NCBI GenBank assembly: GCA_963714145.1
Contig: OY970235.1
Location: 7,378,001-7,442,000, forward strand
DNA: 64,000 bases
From: JBBWZH01 sp035544115
GTDB taxonomy: Bacteria > Actinomycetota > Actinomycetes > Mycobacteriales > CADCTP01
Direction: 5' to 3'
Both the position numbers and the translations under genes were made by a program. Each line of letters begins with the position of its first letter. Within the stretch, counting starts at the first letter, position 1. Shown here piece after piece: positions 17,995 to 27,763 of this stretch. Below the pieces are notes generated by a model. That model was not told the DNA's origin. It saw only the letters and a program-made list of their open reading frames with translations, and searched no databases.

Positions 17995-19170
17995 ATGCCG
18001 TACTACCGCCAGGTGGGCCAGATCCCGCCAAAGCGCCACACCCAGTTCCGCAAGCCCGACGGCGGCCTGTACGCCGAAGAATTGATGGGCGTCGAAGGGT
18101 TCTCCGCCGACTCGGCACTGCTCTATCACCGGCACCTGCCGACCGCGATCGTGGACGCCCAGGTGGTGAACGAGCCGCCGGTGCGGGCGGTGCCGAACCG
18201 GCCGCTGCTGCCCCGGCACCTGCGCACGCACAAGCTGGACGCCGGCCCGACCGACCCGATCACCGGCCGGCAGCCGCTGCTGGTGAACGCCGACGTGGAG
18301 CTGAGCTACGCGGTGGCCGACCAGCCGTCCCCGCTGTACCGCAACGCCACCGGCGACGAGTGCGTGTACGTGGAGAGCGGCACCGCGCTGGTGGAGACCG
18401 TGTTCGGCGCGCTCACCGTCGGCGCCGGCGACTACGTGCTGCTGCCGACGTCCACCACCCACCGCTGGGTGCCGACCGGCGACAGTCCACTTCGGACGCT
18501 GGTGGTCCGGGCCCGCGGGCACGTCGGGCCGCCGGCGCGGTACCTGTCCGGCCGCGGCCAGTTCCTCGAACACGCCCCGTTCTGCGAGCGGGACCTGCGC
18601 GGGCCGACCGAGCCGCTCACCGCCGACGGCGCCGACGTGGACGTGCTGGTCCGGCACCAGCAGGGGACGACCCGCTACACCTACGCGCATCATCCGTTCG
18701 ACGTGGTCGGCTGGGACGGCTGCCTCTACCCGTACGCGTTCAACGTCGCCGACTTCGAGCCGATCACCGGCCGGGTGCACCAGCCGCCGCCGGTGCACCA
18801 GACCTTCGCCGGCCCGAACTTCGTGATCTGTTCCTTCGTCCCGCGCAAGGTCGACTACCACCCGCTGGCCGTGCCGGTGCCGTACAACCACGCCAACGTC
18901 GACTCCGACGAGGTGCTGTTCTACACCGGCGGCGACTACGAGGCCCGCAAGGGCGCCGGCATCGAGCAGGGCTCCATCTCCCTGCATCCCGGCGGCTTCA
19001 CCCACGGCCCGCAGCCCGGCGCCCCGGAACGCGCCCTCGGCGCCCAGTTCTTCGACGAGCTCGCGGTCATGGTCGACACCTTCCGCCCGCTGGACCTCAC
19101 CGAGACCGCCCAGTCCTGCGAAGACCCCGGCTACCCCTGGACCTGGTCCGGCCGGCACGGCCCGGCATAG
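17995..19170 (+). CDS. hmgA: homogentisate 1,2-dioxygenase
   Basis: A 391-residue non-haem iron dioxygenase of the cupin fold that opens the ring of homogentisate to maleylacetoacetate. Family segments include the N-terminal YYRQVGQIPPKRHTQFR, and the C-terminal part holds the iron-site residues around HPGGFTHGPQPG. The length is typical of actinobacterial HmgA (shorter than the human enzyme). The ATG at 17995 has GGAGG (17982-17986) at suitable distance. It is divergent from the fah transcript. No maleylacetoacetate isomerase gene lies nearby. Confidence 0.92.
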   Translation: MPYYRQVGQIPPKRHTQFRKPDGGLYAEELMGVEGFSADSALLYHRHLPTAIVDAQVVNEPPVRAVPNRPLLPRHLRTHKLDAGPTDPITGRQPLLVNADVELSYAVADQPSPLYRNATGDECVYVESGTALVETVFGALTVGAGDYVLLPTSTTHRWVPTGDSPLRTLVVRARGHVGPPARYLSGRGQFLEHAPFCERDLRGPTEPLTADGADVDVLVRHQQGTTRYTYAHHPFDVVGWDGCLYPYAFNVADFEPITGRVHQPPPVHQTFAGPNFVICSFVPRKVDYHPLAVPVPYNHANVDSDEVLFYTGGDYEARKGAGIEQGSISLHPGGFTHGPQPGAPERALGAQFFDELAVMVDTFRPLDLTETAQSCEDPGYPWTWSGRHGPA

Positions 19171-19283
19171 CGCCTTGCGCTGTGGGGGGTTGGGTTGCAT
19201 CATGGATGACGCCAAGGGCCCTGATGGCTCGCGGAAGTAGGCCCGGCTCCTCTCCGGACGGTGAGCAGCCGGGTCTTGCGCTG

Positions 19284-19805
19284 TCAGGGCCGCAGTCGCA
19301 CGTGCCCATCCAACAGCGGCGCCACTCGCCGGCGCCAGTCGCCGCCGGCCCCCACCGCCCAGGCAACGGCGTCCGCGACCCACAGCACCGGTTCTTCCTC
19401 GGGCCGCAGATGCAGGTACTCCAGCCGCTGCTCGCCGTGCTTCCGCAGCGCCGCGTTGATGACGCGCAGGTCCTGGTGATTCATGGTCTCCCGGCTCTCC
19501 AGCACCAACCGCCGGGCACCGGCCGGGACGATGTCGGCGATCAGCGCGAGCAGGCATGCCTCGCGTGCGTCGGTGGGCCGGCCCCCGCAGGAGTAGATCC
19601 GCGCCCGCAGCCCGGCCCCGGCGAGTGCCGACAGGATCTCCCGCCGTCGTGGGTTGCCCTCCTTGGCGAAGTGCACCCGGCGCTGGCCGGGCCGGCGCAG
19701 GTCGCGTAGCCCGGCCCGGGTCCGGTCCAGCTCGGTGTCCCGAACTAGCGCAGCAGCCAGCAAATATGCATCCGAACGCACAGATTCGTCAACAAAAACG
19801 TGCAT
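19284..19805 (-). CDS. DUF3800-like protein
   Basis: A 173-residue protein with the DUF3800 signature: FVDES at the very N-terminus and an acidic WVADAVAWAVGAGG near the C-terminus. DUF3800 proteins resemble RNase H-fold nucleases and are often found in accessory DNA; their function is not established. GC content is somewhat lower than that of the neighbours. It begins at the ATG at 19805 and is divergent from def. Confidence 0.7.
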   Translation of the reverse strand: MHVFVDESVRSDAYLLAAALVRDTELDRTRAGLRDLRRPGQRRVHFAKEGNPRRREILSALAGAGLRARIYSCGGRPTDAREACLLALIADIVPAGARRLVLESRETMNHQDLRVINAALRKHGEQRLEYLHLRPEEEPVLWVADAVAWAVGAGGDWRRRVAPLLDGHVRLRP

Positions 19806-19848
19806 CCGGACAGCATGCCTCGGCGGATGATCGTTGTGCCAACGGATC

Positions 19849-19854
19849 TAAGAT
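19849..19854 (+). promoter_or_regulatory. -10 box of def, leaderless start
   Basis: TAAGAT lies 6 nt before the ATG at 19861, with no ribosome binding site. Confidence 0.55.
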
Positions 19855-19860
19855 TGGGGG

Positions 19861-20391
19861 ATGGTGCGGGCGGGTGGGACGGTGCGGCGGATCCGGTACC
19901 TGGGGGATCCGGTGCTGCGCACGCCGACGGATGCGGTGACCGAGTTCGACGCGGCGCTGGCGCGGCTGATCGAAGACATGTTCGCCTCGATGTACGCGGC
20001 CGAGGGGGCCGGGCTGGCGGCGAACCAGATCGGGGTGTCGCTGTCGGTGTTCGTGTACGACTGCGCCGACGGGTCGGAGCGGCGGCAGAGCGGGCACGTG
20101 GTCAACCCGCGGCTGGTGCAGACCGGCGGCGAGCCGGACGACGGGTACGAGGGGTGCCTGTCGATGCCGGAGCTCTACTACCCGAACCCGCGGGCCTCGT
20201 ACGCGGTGGTGGAGGGGTTCGACCTGACCGGCGAGGCGATCACCATCACCGCGGACGGCGGCCAGTTGGCCCGCTGCATGCAGCACGAGACCGACCACCT
20301 CACCGGGATGGTGTTCTTCGACCGGCTACGCGGCCGGGCCAAGCGGCAGGCCATGCGGGACGCGCTGGCCGCCGACTGGGCCACCCGCTGA
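19861..20391 (+). CDS. def: peptide deformylase
   Basis: A 176-residue metalloenzyme that removes the formyl group from nascent N-terminal methionine. All three signature motifs are intact: GLAANQIG, EGCLS (metal-binding Cys) and QHETDHL (two metal-binding His plus the catalytic Glu). The start is ATG 19861, with a GTG at 19864 as alternative. It is convergent with the malic enzyme gene, 18 nt away. Confidence 0.95.
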   Translation: MVRAGGTVRRIRYLGDPVLRTPTDAVTEFDAALARLIEDMFASMYAAEGAGLAANQIGVSLSVFVYDCADGSERRQSGHVVNPRLVQTGGEPDDGYEGCLSMPELYYPNPRASYAVVEGFDLTGEAITITADGGQLARCMQHETDHLTGMVFFDRLRGRAKRQAMRDALAADWATR

Positions 20392-20409
20392 GGCCGCCGC
20401 CGCTGCCGG

Positions 20410-21837
<1,428 letters not shown>

Positions 21838-21838
21838 G

Positions 21839-22744
21839 TCAGCCCTGACCCCGGTTGGTCATCGTGTAACGGAGCTTGGCCATCATGTTTTCGGCCCCTG
21901 GCACGATGCCGGACTCGGCGAACAGCTCGTCCACCCGGGACGCCATCTTCTCCGGCTCCCAGCGGGACCCGGCGTTCTCCACCACGGCGGCGGACGTCCA
22001 CGGCCGGTACAGCTCGACCGTGTCGCCCTGGACGCCGAACACCTTGCCGCTGATGTGGCCGGCCGCGTCGCTGCTGAGGAACGCGACCAGCGGGGCGACG
22101 TTGTCCGGGTGCCAGAAGTCGTAGTCGTCCGCGCCCCCGCCGCCGATGTTGCCGTACGCGCCCTCGGTCATCCGGGTGCGCGCGGCCGGCGCGATCGCAT
22201 TGCAGGTGACCCCGTACTTGGCCATCTCCATCGCGACGATGGTGGCGAACGCGGCGATGCCGGCCTTGGCCGCGCCGTAGTTGGACTGGCCGAAGTTGCC
22301 GAGCAGGCCGGAAGTGGACGCCGTGCAGACAATGTGCCCGGACCGGCCCGCCGTCTTCCAGTACCCGCAGGCGGCGTGCGTCGGGGCGTAGTGGCCGCGC
22401 AGGTGCACCCGGATCACCGCGTCCCATTCCTCGGCGGTCATGTTCACCAGGGTGCGATCGCGCAGGATGCCGGCATTGTTGACGAGCGCGTCCAACTGGC
22501 CGAACTCGTCCAGCGCGCGGGCGATCAGCGCGTCGGCGGCGGCCACCTCCGAGACGTCGCCGCTGTCGACCACGGCGGTGCCGCCGGCGGCGGTGATCTC
22601 GTCCACCACGGCTTGCCCGGCCGCCGCGTCCAGCTCGTTCAGCACGACGGCCGCGCCCTGCCGGGCGCACTCGATCGCCTCGCCGCGGCCGATTCCACGA
22701 CCGGCGCCGGTCACGATGACGACCTTGCCCTCCAGGAGTCCCAT
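21839..22744 (-). CDS. short-chain dehydrogenase/reductase
   Basis: A 301-residue classical SDR. The NAD(P) site is TGAGRGIGRGEA, NNAG follows, and the catalytic Tyr and Lys are in SNYGAAKAG with upstream serines in TASTSG. A roughly 50-residue C-terminal extension (FGVQGDTVELYRPW onward) resembles 3-hydroxyacyl-CoA dehydrogenase-type SDRs of actinobacteria (HSD17B4-like). The ATG at 22744 has TAGATT 7 nt upstream; the frame is open 51 nt further but not conserved. It is followed by the malic enzyme gene. Confidence 0.85.
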   Translation of the reverse strand: MGLLEGKVVIVTGAGRGIGRGEAIECARQGAAVVLNELDAAAGQAVVDEITAAGGTAVVDSGDVSEVAAADALIARALDEFGQLDALVNNAGILRDRTLVNMTAEEWDAVIRVHLRGHYAPTHAACGYWKTAGRSGHIVCTASTSGLLGNFGQSNYGAAKAGIAAFATIVAMEMAKYGVTCNAIAPAARTRMTEGAYGNIGGGGADDYDFWHPDNVAPLVAFLSSDAAGHISGKVFGVQGDTVELYRPWTSAAVVENAGSRWEPEKMASRVDELFAESGIVPGAENMMAKLRYTMTNRGQG

Positions 22745-22751
22745 GCGGGCG

Positions 22752-22757
22752 AATCTA
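22752..22757 (-). promoter_or_regulatory. -10 box, leaderless start
   Basis: TAGATT on the minus strand lies 7 nt before the SDR ATG with no ribosome binding site. Confidence 0.5.
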
Positions 22758-22809
22758 AGGCATCGCCCGGAGGCGCGGTTGGTGAGGTCGGACACGCTCA
22801 GTGAGGGGT

Positions 22810-22815
22810 TACAGT
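22810..22815 (+). promoter_or_regulatory. -10 box of arcA, leaderless start
   Basis: TACAGT lies 6 nt before the GTG at 22822 and decides this start over the in-frame GTG at 22801. Confidence 0.55.
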
Positions 22816-22821
22816 GCGAGC

Positions 22822-24027
22822 GTGCTCGGCTACGTGGATTCCGAGGTGGGCCGGCTCCGGACCGTGCTGCTGCACCGGCCCGGCGCCGAGCTCAAGCGGC
22901 TGACCCCGCGCAACAACGACCAACTGCTGTTCGACGGCATCCCCTGGGTCGACCGGGCCCAGGCCGAGCACGACGCGTTCGCCCAGGCCCTGCGCGACCA
23001 CGGCGTCGACGTGCTCTACCTGGCCGACCTGCTGGAGCGGGCGCTGGAGGTGCCGGACGCGCGGGAGGGCACGATCGCGGCCGTGCTCGCCGACGGCCGG
23101 CTCGGCCAGACCCTGCGCGGCGTGGTCGCCGCCTACCTGGCCGACCTGCATCCCACCGACCTGGCCGGGGTGCTCACCGCCGGGCTGACCCAGCGCGAGC
23201 TGAAGACCGGCCGGGGGCTGACCTACCGGCTGATGGACCCGCACGACTTCGTCGTCGACCCGCTGCCCAACCTGCTGTTCACCCGGGACTCCAGCGCCTG
23301 GATCGGGAACCGGGTCGCGGTGACCAGCCCGTCGATGCCGGCCAGGCGCCGGGAGACCACGCTGACCGAGGCGATCTACCGGCACCACCCGCGGTTCGCC
23401 GGCACCGAGGAGGTGTACGAACCGGGCGGGCACTGGCTGGAGGGCGGCGACGTGCTGCTGCTCGGCCCGCGGGTGATCGCCGTCGGCACCGGCCAGCGGA
23501 CCACCCCGTCCGGCGTCGAGGTGCTGGCCCGCAAGGTGTTCGCGGCCGACCTGGCCGACACCGTGCTGGTCGTCCCGATCGCCCAGGAGCGGGCGACCAT
23601 GCACCTGGACACGGTCTGCACGATGGTCGACACCGACGCGGTGGTGATGTACCCGCCGGTGGCCGACACGCTGCTGGCCTACCCGGTCACCGCCGACCGG
23701 TCCGGCGCCGACCTGGACCTGGTGGTCGGCCCAGCCACCCCGTTCCTCACCGCCGCCGCCGGCGCGATGCGGATCGACCAGCTGCGGGTGATCGACACCG
23801 GACTGGACCCGGTCACCGCCGAGCGCGAGCAGTGGGACGACGGGAACAACACCCTCGCCATCGCACCCCGGCTCGCCGTCGCCTACGAGCGGAACGTCGA
23901 GACCAACGCGCGGCTGGAGGAGGCTGGCGTGGAGGTGATCCGGATCGCCGGCAGCGAGCTGGGCAGCGGCCGGGGCGGGCCGCGCTGCATGTCCTGCCCG
24001 GTCGTCCGCGAGCCGTTGCCAGACTGA
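22822..24027 (+). CDS. arcA: arginine deiminase
   Basis: A 401-residue enzyme that converts arginine to citrulline and ammonia. Guanidino-modifying-enzyme motifs are all present: the N-terminal VGRLRTVLLHRPGAELKRL, LLFTRDSSAWIG, GGDVLLLG, the HLDTVCTMVD segment and the C-terminal RCMSCP with the nucleophilic Cys. No ornithine carbamoyltransferase or carbamate kinase lies next to it, so the full fermentative ADI operon is absent here. It may serve nitrogen recycling instead. Confidence 0.93.
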   Translation: MLGYVDSEVGRLRTVLLHRPGAELKRLTPRNNDQLLFDGIPWVDRAQAEHDAFAQALRDHGVDVLYLADLLERALEVPDAREGTIAAVLADGRLGQTLRGVVAAYLADLHPTDLAGVLTAGLTQRELKTGRGLTYRLMDPHDFVVDPLPNLLFTRDSSAWIGNRVAVTSPSMPARRRETTLTEAIYRHHPRFAGTEEVYEPGGHWLEGGDVLLLGPRVIAVGTGQRTTPSGVEVLARKVFAADLADTVLVVPIAQERATMHLDTVCTMVDTDAVVMYPPVADTLLAYPVTADRSGADLDLVVGPATPFLTAAAGAMRIDQLRVIDTGLDPVTAEREQWDDGNNTLAIAPRLAVAYERNVETNARLEEAGVEVIRIAGSELGSGRGGPRCMSCPVVREPLPD

Positions 24028-24048
24028 TGGACTGACCGGGCGGGCGCG

Positions 24049-24597
24049 GTGGATGGCGGCGGGCAGGCCCGGATCCAGCGGGAGCGGCGCTTCCTACTCC
24101 CCTCGCTGCCACGGGCGCTCGCGCACGGCGTCGCCGCGATGATCGAGGAGCGGTACATCGCCGGCACCGGGCTGACCCTGCGCCGGACCCTCACCCCGGG
24201 CGGCCGCAGCGCCGGGTTCGGCCCGCCGCTGACGCTCAGCCAGCGGGTCCGGGCCGGCAGCCAGCGCAGCGAGCGGATCGTGCTGACCGACCGGCTCACC
24301 GCCGACCAGTACGCGGCGCTGGCCCGGCTGCCGGCGCAGGTGCTGGTCTGGCGCCGGTACCTGGTCGAGCTGACCGGCCACCAGTGCGGGCTGGACGTGT
24401 TCTCCGGCGAGCTGAAGGGCCTGGTGCTGGCCGAGGCGACCTTCCTGGCAGCGGAGCAGAGCCGGGCGTTCCCGCGGCCGACCTACGCGGTGGCCGAGGT
24501 GACCGGGGACGACCGGTTCTCCGCGTGGGCGCTGGTGCACACGTCGGCCGGCCAGCTCGCCATCCTGGTCGCCGAGTACGGCATGCTGCTGCGCTGA
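24049..24597 (+). CDS. CYTH-domain-like protein
   Basis: A 182-residue protein resembling the CYTH triphosphate-tunnel fold. ERRFLL opens the domain, IEERYIAGTGLTLRRTL follows with charged residues in the expected strand pattern, and FSGELKGLVLAEATF matches the acidic strand. Known members hydrolyse inorganic triphosphate or thiamine triphosphate, or make cAMP. The usual EIERKFL start is changed to ERRFLLP, so activity is uncertain. GTG 24049 is the first start after arcA (21 nt gap). Confidence 0.7.
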   Translation: MDGGGQARIQRERRFLLPSLPRALAHGVAAMIEERYIAGTGLTLRRTLTPGGRSAGFGPPLTLSQRVRAGSQRSERIVLTDRLTADQYAALARLPAQVLVWRRYLVELTGHQCGLDVFSGELKGLVLAEATFLAAEQSRAFPRPTYAVAEVTGDDRFSAWALVHTSAGQLAILVAEYGMLLR

Positions 24598-24691
24598 CCG
24601 GCCGATCCGGCCGGCCCGGCCGGCGGCCCGGCTGCCGTCGGCCGGCGGCCTGGCTGCCGGCAGCCCGTCGGCCCGGCTGCCGTCGGTGGGC
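24598..24691. repeat. GC-rich imperfect repeats between convergent genes
   Basis: The gap between the CYTH and DUF5926 genes is made of imperfect copies of CCCGGCTGCCGTCGGCCGG. No gene or clear terminator is visible. Confidence 0.6.
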
Positions 24692-25657
24692 TCAGCGCAG
24701 GGTGAGTTGCCGGCCGCGGAGGCCGTCCCGGGCGCGCCGGGCGGCGTCCGGCAGCGGGCCGGTCGCGGCCAGCGCCGTGCCGAGCCGGTCGGCGAACTCG
24801 GCAGCCGGGCGCTCCCAGTCAGCGGCGGGCGGGTCGGTCGGCAGGTCCCAGACCGGCACCAGCCGGCCGTGCGCCCGGAACGAGCCGGCGTACCTGGTGC
24901 CGTCGCCGAGCGCCAGGGTGCCGTCGGCGGACAGCCGGGCCAGCGCGTCCAGCAGCGGGTCCTCGTCCTGCGGAAGGGCCCAGCGCAGGTGGGCCTTCGC
25001 GCCGACCTGGCACCAGTACGCGGCGTCCAACCCGGCCAGCCGGACGGTCGGCACCACCGCGGCGTTGGCCCGCTCCAGCGAGGCCTGCACCTCCGCGTCC
25101 ACGGGCGGGCCGGCCGGGTCGTCCCCGGCCGGATCGCCGGTCAGCCAGAAGCCGAAATCGTCGTGCACGGTCGGGACCAGCGGCTCGGCCGGGTCGAGCA
25201 GATCCTGCAACCGGGCACCCGGGCCGGGCAGCCCACCGGCGGACAGCATCGAGCCGGGCTCGGCCACCAGCGCCTGCTCCAGGGTGTGCCCGAGGTCCCG
25301 GCTGACGTCGCCGGACCGGGCGTGCACCTGCAGGCCGAGCAGGATCTGGCCGTCCGGGCGGACGATCGCCGGCAGCGCCATCGGCAGCACGGTGGCCAGC
25401 GTGACGTCCCGGTCGGCGTGCGCCGGGTCGGCCAGCCGCAGCGGCGCGGTCGCCGCCGGCACCACCTCGCGCAGCGCGATCCACTCGCACTCGCCGGCCA
25501 GGCCCTCGAACGGGCGGGCCACCAGCACGTCGCCACCACCGTGGCAGTTCTTGTACCGCTTGCCGGAGCCGCACGGGCAGGGCTGGCGCGGGTTCAGCGC
25601 GCCGGCGGCGGGCTCCTCGGCGCGGGGGCGGGGGCGTTGCTGGGCGCGGCGGCTCAC
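24692..25657 (-). CDS. DUF5926 family protein with SEC-C motif
   Basis: A 321-residue actinobacterial protein. Near the N-terminus is a SEC-C zinc-binding motif (CPCGSGKRYKNCHG), the type found at the SecA C-terminus; the rest matches the DUF5926 family (FEGLAGECEWIALREVVPA, DDFGFWLTGDP). The GTG at 25657 is preceded by AAGGAG at 5 nt. The function is unknown; SEC-C suggests contact with ribosome, SecB-like or other partners. Confidence 0.85.
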   Translation of the reverse strand: MSRRAQQRPRPRAEEPAAGALNPRQPCPCGSGKRYKNCHGGGDVLVARPFEGLAGECEWIALREVVPAATAPLRLADPAHADRDVTLATVLPMALPAIVRPDGQILLGLQVHARSGDVSRDLGHTLEQALVAEPGSMLSAGGLPGPGARLQDLLDPAEPLVPTVHDDFGFWLTGDPAGDDPAGPPVDAEVQASLERANAAVVPTVRLAGLDAAYWCQVGAKAHLRWALPQDEDPLLDALARLSADGTLALGDGTRYAGSFRAHGRLVPVWDLPTDPPAADWERPAAEFADRLGTALAATGPLPDAARRARDGLRGRQLTLR

Positions 25658-25695
25658 CGGGACTCCTTAGAACGGCACGACGAGACAGCGGGGCC

Positions 25696-26154
25696 TCAGG
25701 ATCGTCCCAGCCCGCCCGACCCGTTGCCGGACACGGGTGCCGGCAGTTCGGCCCAGACCGTGCTCCGGTTGCCGTTGTCGCGGTCGACGCCCCAGCGGAC
25801 CGCTACCGCGTCCACGATGGCCAGCCCGCGCCCCCGGGTGTCGCGCGGGCCGGCGTCCTGGCGACGCGGGCCATCACCGCCGCCCCCGTCGGTGACCTTC
25901 AGCAGCAGCCGGCCGCCGACCAGGTCCCAGCTGACCCGCAGCACATCGCCGGGCAGCGGGCGGGCGTACCGGACCGCGTTGGTGACCAGTTCGGTCACCA
26001 ACAGTGCCGCATCATCCACGGCAGAGCCCGACAAACCGGACCTGAGCAGCTCGTCAACGAGGTGGCGGCGGACCCGTCCAGCGCTCTCGGCCCCGTGCCG
26101 CACCGTCAGGGTGCCCAGAACAATGCCACCTCCCCGCCGCTTCTCGACGGTCAC
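25696..26154 (-). CDS. ATP-binding protein, RsbW/SpoIIAB-type histidine kinase-like fold
   Basis: A 152-residue protein with a HATPase_c_2 domain. The N-box is LLVTELVTNAVRYA and the G-box region is DTRGRGLAIVDAV. Such small proteins act in actinobacteria as anti-sigma or regulatory kinases, usually paired with a PP2C phosphatase or anti-anti-sigma factor; none is adjacent here. GTG 26154 is used as start. It lies 38 nt upstream of the DUF5926 gene on the same strand. Confidence 0.8.
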   Translation of the reverse strand: MTVEKRRGGGIVLGTLTVRHGAESAGRVRRHLVDELLRSGLSGSAVDDAALLVTELVTNAVRYARPLPGDVLRVSWDLVGGRLLLKVTDGGGGDGPRRQDAGPRDTRGRGLAIVDAVAVRWGVDRDNGNRSTVWAELPAPVSGNGSGGLGRS

Positions 26155-26380
26155 TCTGCGGGGGTGATATCCCCAACCACTACGACGGGTAATCCACTAC
26201 CCGCCGATCGGGTTTCGCGCGGCCCGGCTGTGTCAGGATCGGATCGCGCTGTGCAGCCAGCCGGCCCGCTCGACCGACCCGTGCGGCTACTTGCCACGAT
26301 GGTGCCATGTCGCCGCATCGCCCCAGCACAGGCCCATCCGCGAGCCGCCCCGCACCCCCGGCGCAGCCCCGGAGCCGCTG

Positions 26381-26824
26381 GTGAGCGGGCCGGTGGACGC
26401 GCTGGTCGCCGGGCTCGGGCTGCGGCCGCACCCGGAGGGCGGGTGGTACCGGGAGACCTGGCGGGCCGGGCTGACCGTGGCGCCGGCCGGGTATCCGGGG
26501 CCACGGGCGGTAGCGACCGCGATCCAGTTCCTGCTGCCGGCCGGCGAGACGTCCCGCTGGCACCGGGTCCGCTCGGACGAGCTGTGGCTCTGGCAGGGGC
26601 TCGGCCCGCTCCGGCTCCGGCTCGGCGGCTCGGGCCCGTCCCCGGCCGAGCCCGCCGCCACCGAGCTGCTGGTCGGGCCGGACCCGGCCACCGGGCAGTC
26701 GCTGCAGGCGCTGGTGCCGGCCGGGGTCTGGCAGTCCGCCGCGCCGACCGGCCCGGACGGCGCGCTGGTCGCCTGCGTGGTCGCCCCCGGCTTCGACTTC
26801 GAGGACTTCGAACTGCTGGTCTGA
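26381..26824 (+). CDS. cupin domain protein (DUF985 family)
   Basis: A 147-residue cupin of the DUF985 type: LGLRPHPEGGWYRETWRAG at the N-terminus, LLPAGETSRWHRVRSDELW in the core with the metal-type His and Glu, and WQSAAPTGPDGALVACVVAP at the end. These are small sugar- or metal-binding cupins of unknown role. The GTG at 26381 (GGAG 10 nt before) is preferred. A 25-codon ORF at 26307-26384 ends in a GTGA overlap with this start and might couple translation. Confidence 0.8.
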   Translation: MSGPVDALVAGLGLRPHPEGGWYRETWRAGLTVAPAGYPGPRAVATAIQFLLPAGETSRWHRVRSDELWLWQGLGPLRLRLGGSGPSPAEPAATELLVGPDPATGQSLQALVPAGVWQSAAPTGPDGALVACVVAPGFDFEDFELLV

Positions 26825-26839
26825 GCCCGCCGGGCCGGC

Positions 26840-27670
26840 TCAGGCGGCGCCGGTGGTGCGGACCTGGGCCAGCACCGCGGCCGGGCGGTTGGTGATGATC
26901 CCGTCCACGCCGAGGCCGAGCACCAGGTCCACGTCCTCCGGCTCGTTCACGGTCCAGACGTAGACCTGGTGACCGCGCCGCTGCACCCGGGTGACGAACC
27001 GGGGGTGCGCCCGGACGATGTGGATGCCCGGCCCGGCGGTGCCGACACCGGTCGGCAGCGAGCCGTCCCGGCGCGGCAGCGGCACCCGGTCGAACAGCAG
27101 CACGGTCGGCAGGCCGGGGGCGAGCAGCCGGATCCGGCGCAGCCCGAGCGGAGCGAAGCTCATCACCGTGACCGAGGAACGGTCCGGGTCGGCCGGGCCG
27201 GTCAGGCCGTACCGGCGCAGCAGCCGGACCAGCTGCTGCTCGACCAGACCGGCGTACCGGGTCGGGTGCTTGGTCTCGACCAGCAGCCGGATCGGCCGGG
27301 GCGTGGCCAGCACCGCCTCCAGCAGCCGTTCCAGGGTGAGCACCGGTACCTGGCCGTGCGGCAGGTCGCGGTCCTCGATGTAGCCGCCGGGCCCGCTGTC
27401 GCGCCAGGACCCGAAGTCGTACTCGCCGAGGTCGGCCAGGTCGAAGTCGGAGACCACGCCGCGGCCGGTCGAGGTGCGGTCGATCCGCCGGTCGTGCACG
27501 CAGACCAGGTGCCCGTCCCGGGTCAGCCGGACGTCGCACTCCAGACCGTCCGCGCCCTCGTCGATGGCCCGCAGGTAGGCGCCGAGGGTGTGCTCCGCGA
27601 CCACCTCGGACGAGCCGCGGTGAGCGTAGACGAACGGCCGGCCGCCGCCTCCCCCCGTCACGCGGGCCAT
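26840..27670 (-). CDS. glycerophosphodiester phosphodiesterase
   Basis: A 276-residue TIM-barrel phosphodiesterase. The HRG catalytic motif (VYAHRGSSEVVAEHT), ECDVRLTRDGHLVCVHD with the metal ligands, and the C-terminal WTVNEPEDVDLVLGLGVDG are canonical. It hydrolyses glycerophosphodiesters from lipid turnover to glycerol 3-phosphate. It has no signal peptide, so it is probably cytoplasmic. The ATG at 27670 is divergent from the acyl-CoA ligase gene. Confidence 0.9.
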   Translation of the reverse strand: MARVTGGGGGRPFVYAHRGSSEVVAEHTLGAYLRAIDEGADGLECDVRLTRDGHLVCVHDRRIDRTSTGRGVVSDFDLADLGEYDFGSWRDSGPGGYIEDRDLPHGQVPVLTLERLLEAVLATPRPIRLLVETKHPTRYAGLVEQQLVRLLRRYGLTGPADPDRSSVTVMSFAPLGLRRIRLLAPGLPTVLLFDRVPLPRRDGSLPTGVGTAGPGIHIVRAHPRFVTRVQRRGHQVYVWTVNEPEDVDLVLGLGVDGIITNRPAAVLAQVRTTGAA

Positions 27671-27763
27671 CCTCGCGCACCAGGGTTGCCAGCAGGTGAC
27701 CGGCACCCGTGTCCAATTCGGACCGGCCGTGACACAGTCAGCCTGAACCAGAGGAGGCCCCGG

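Noticed and set aside
26307..26384. A 25-codon ORF upstream of the cupin gene
   Set aside because: Its GTGA overlap with the cupin start is suggestive, but it has no ribosome binding site and a low-complexity product, so I do not list it as a gene.
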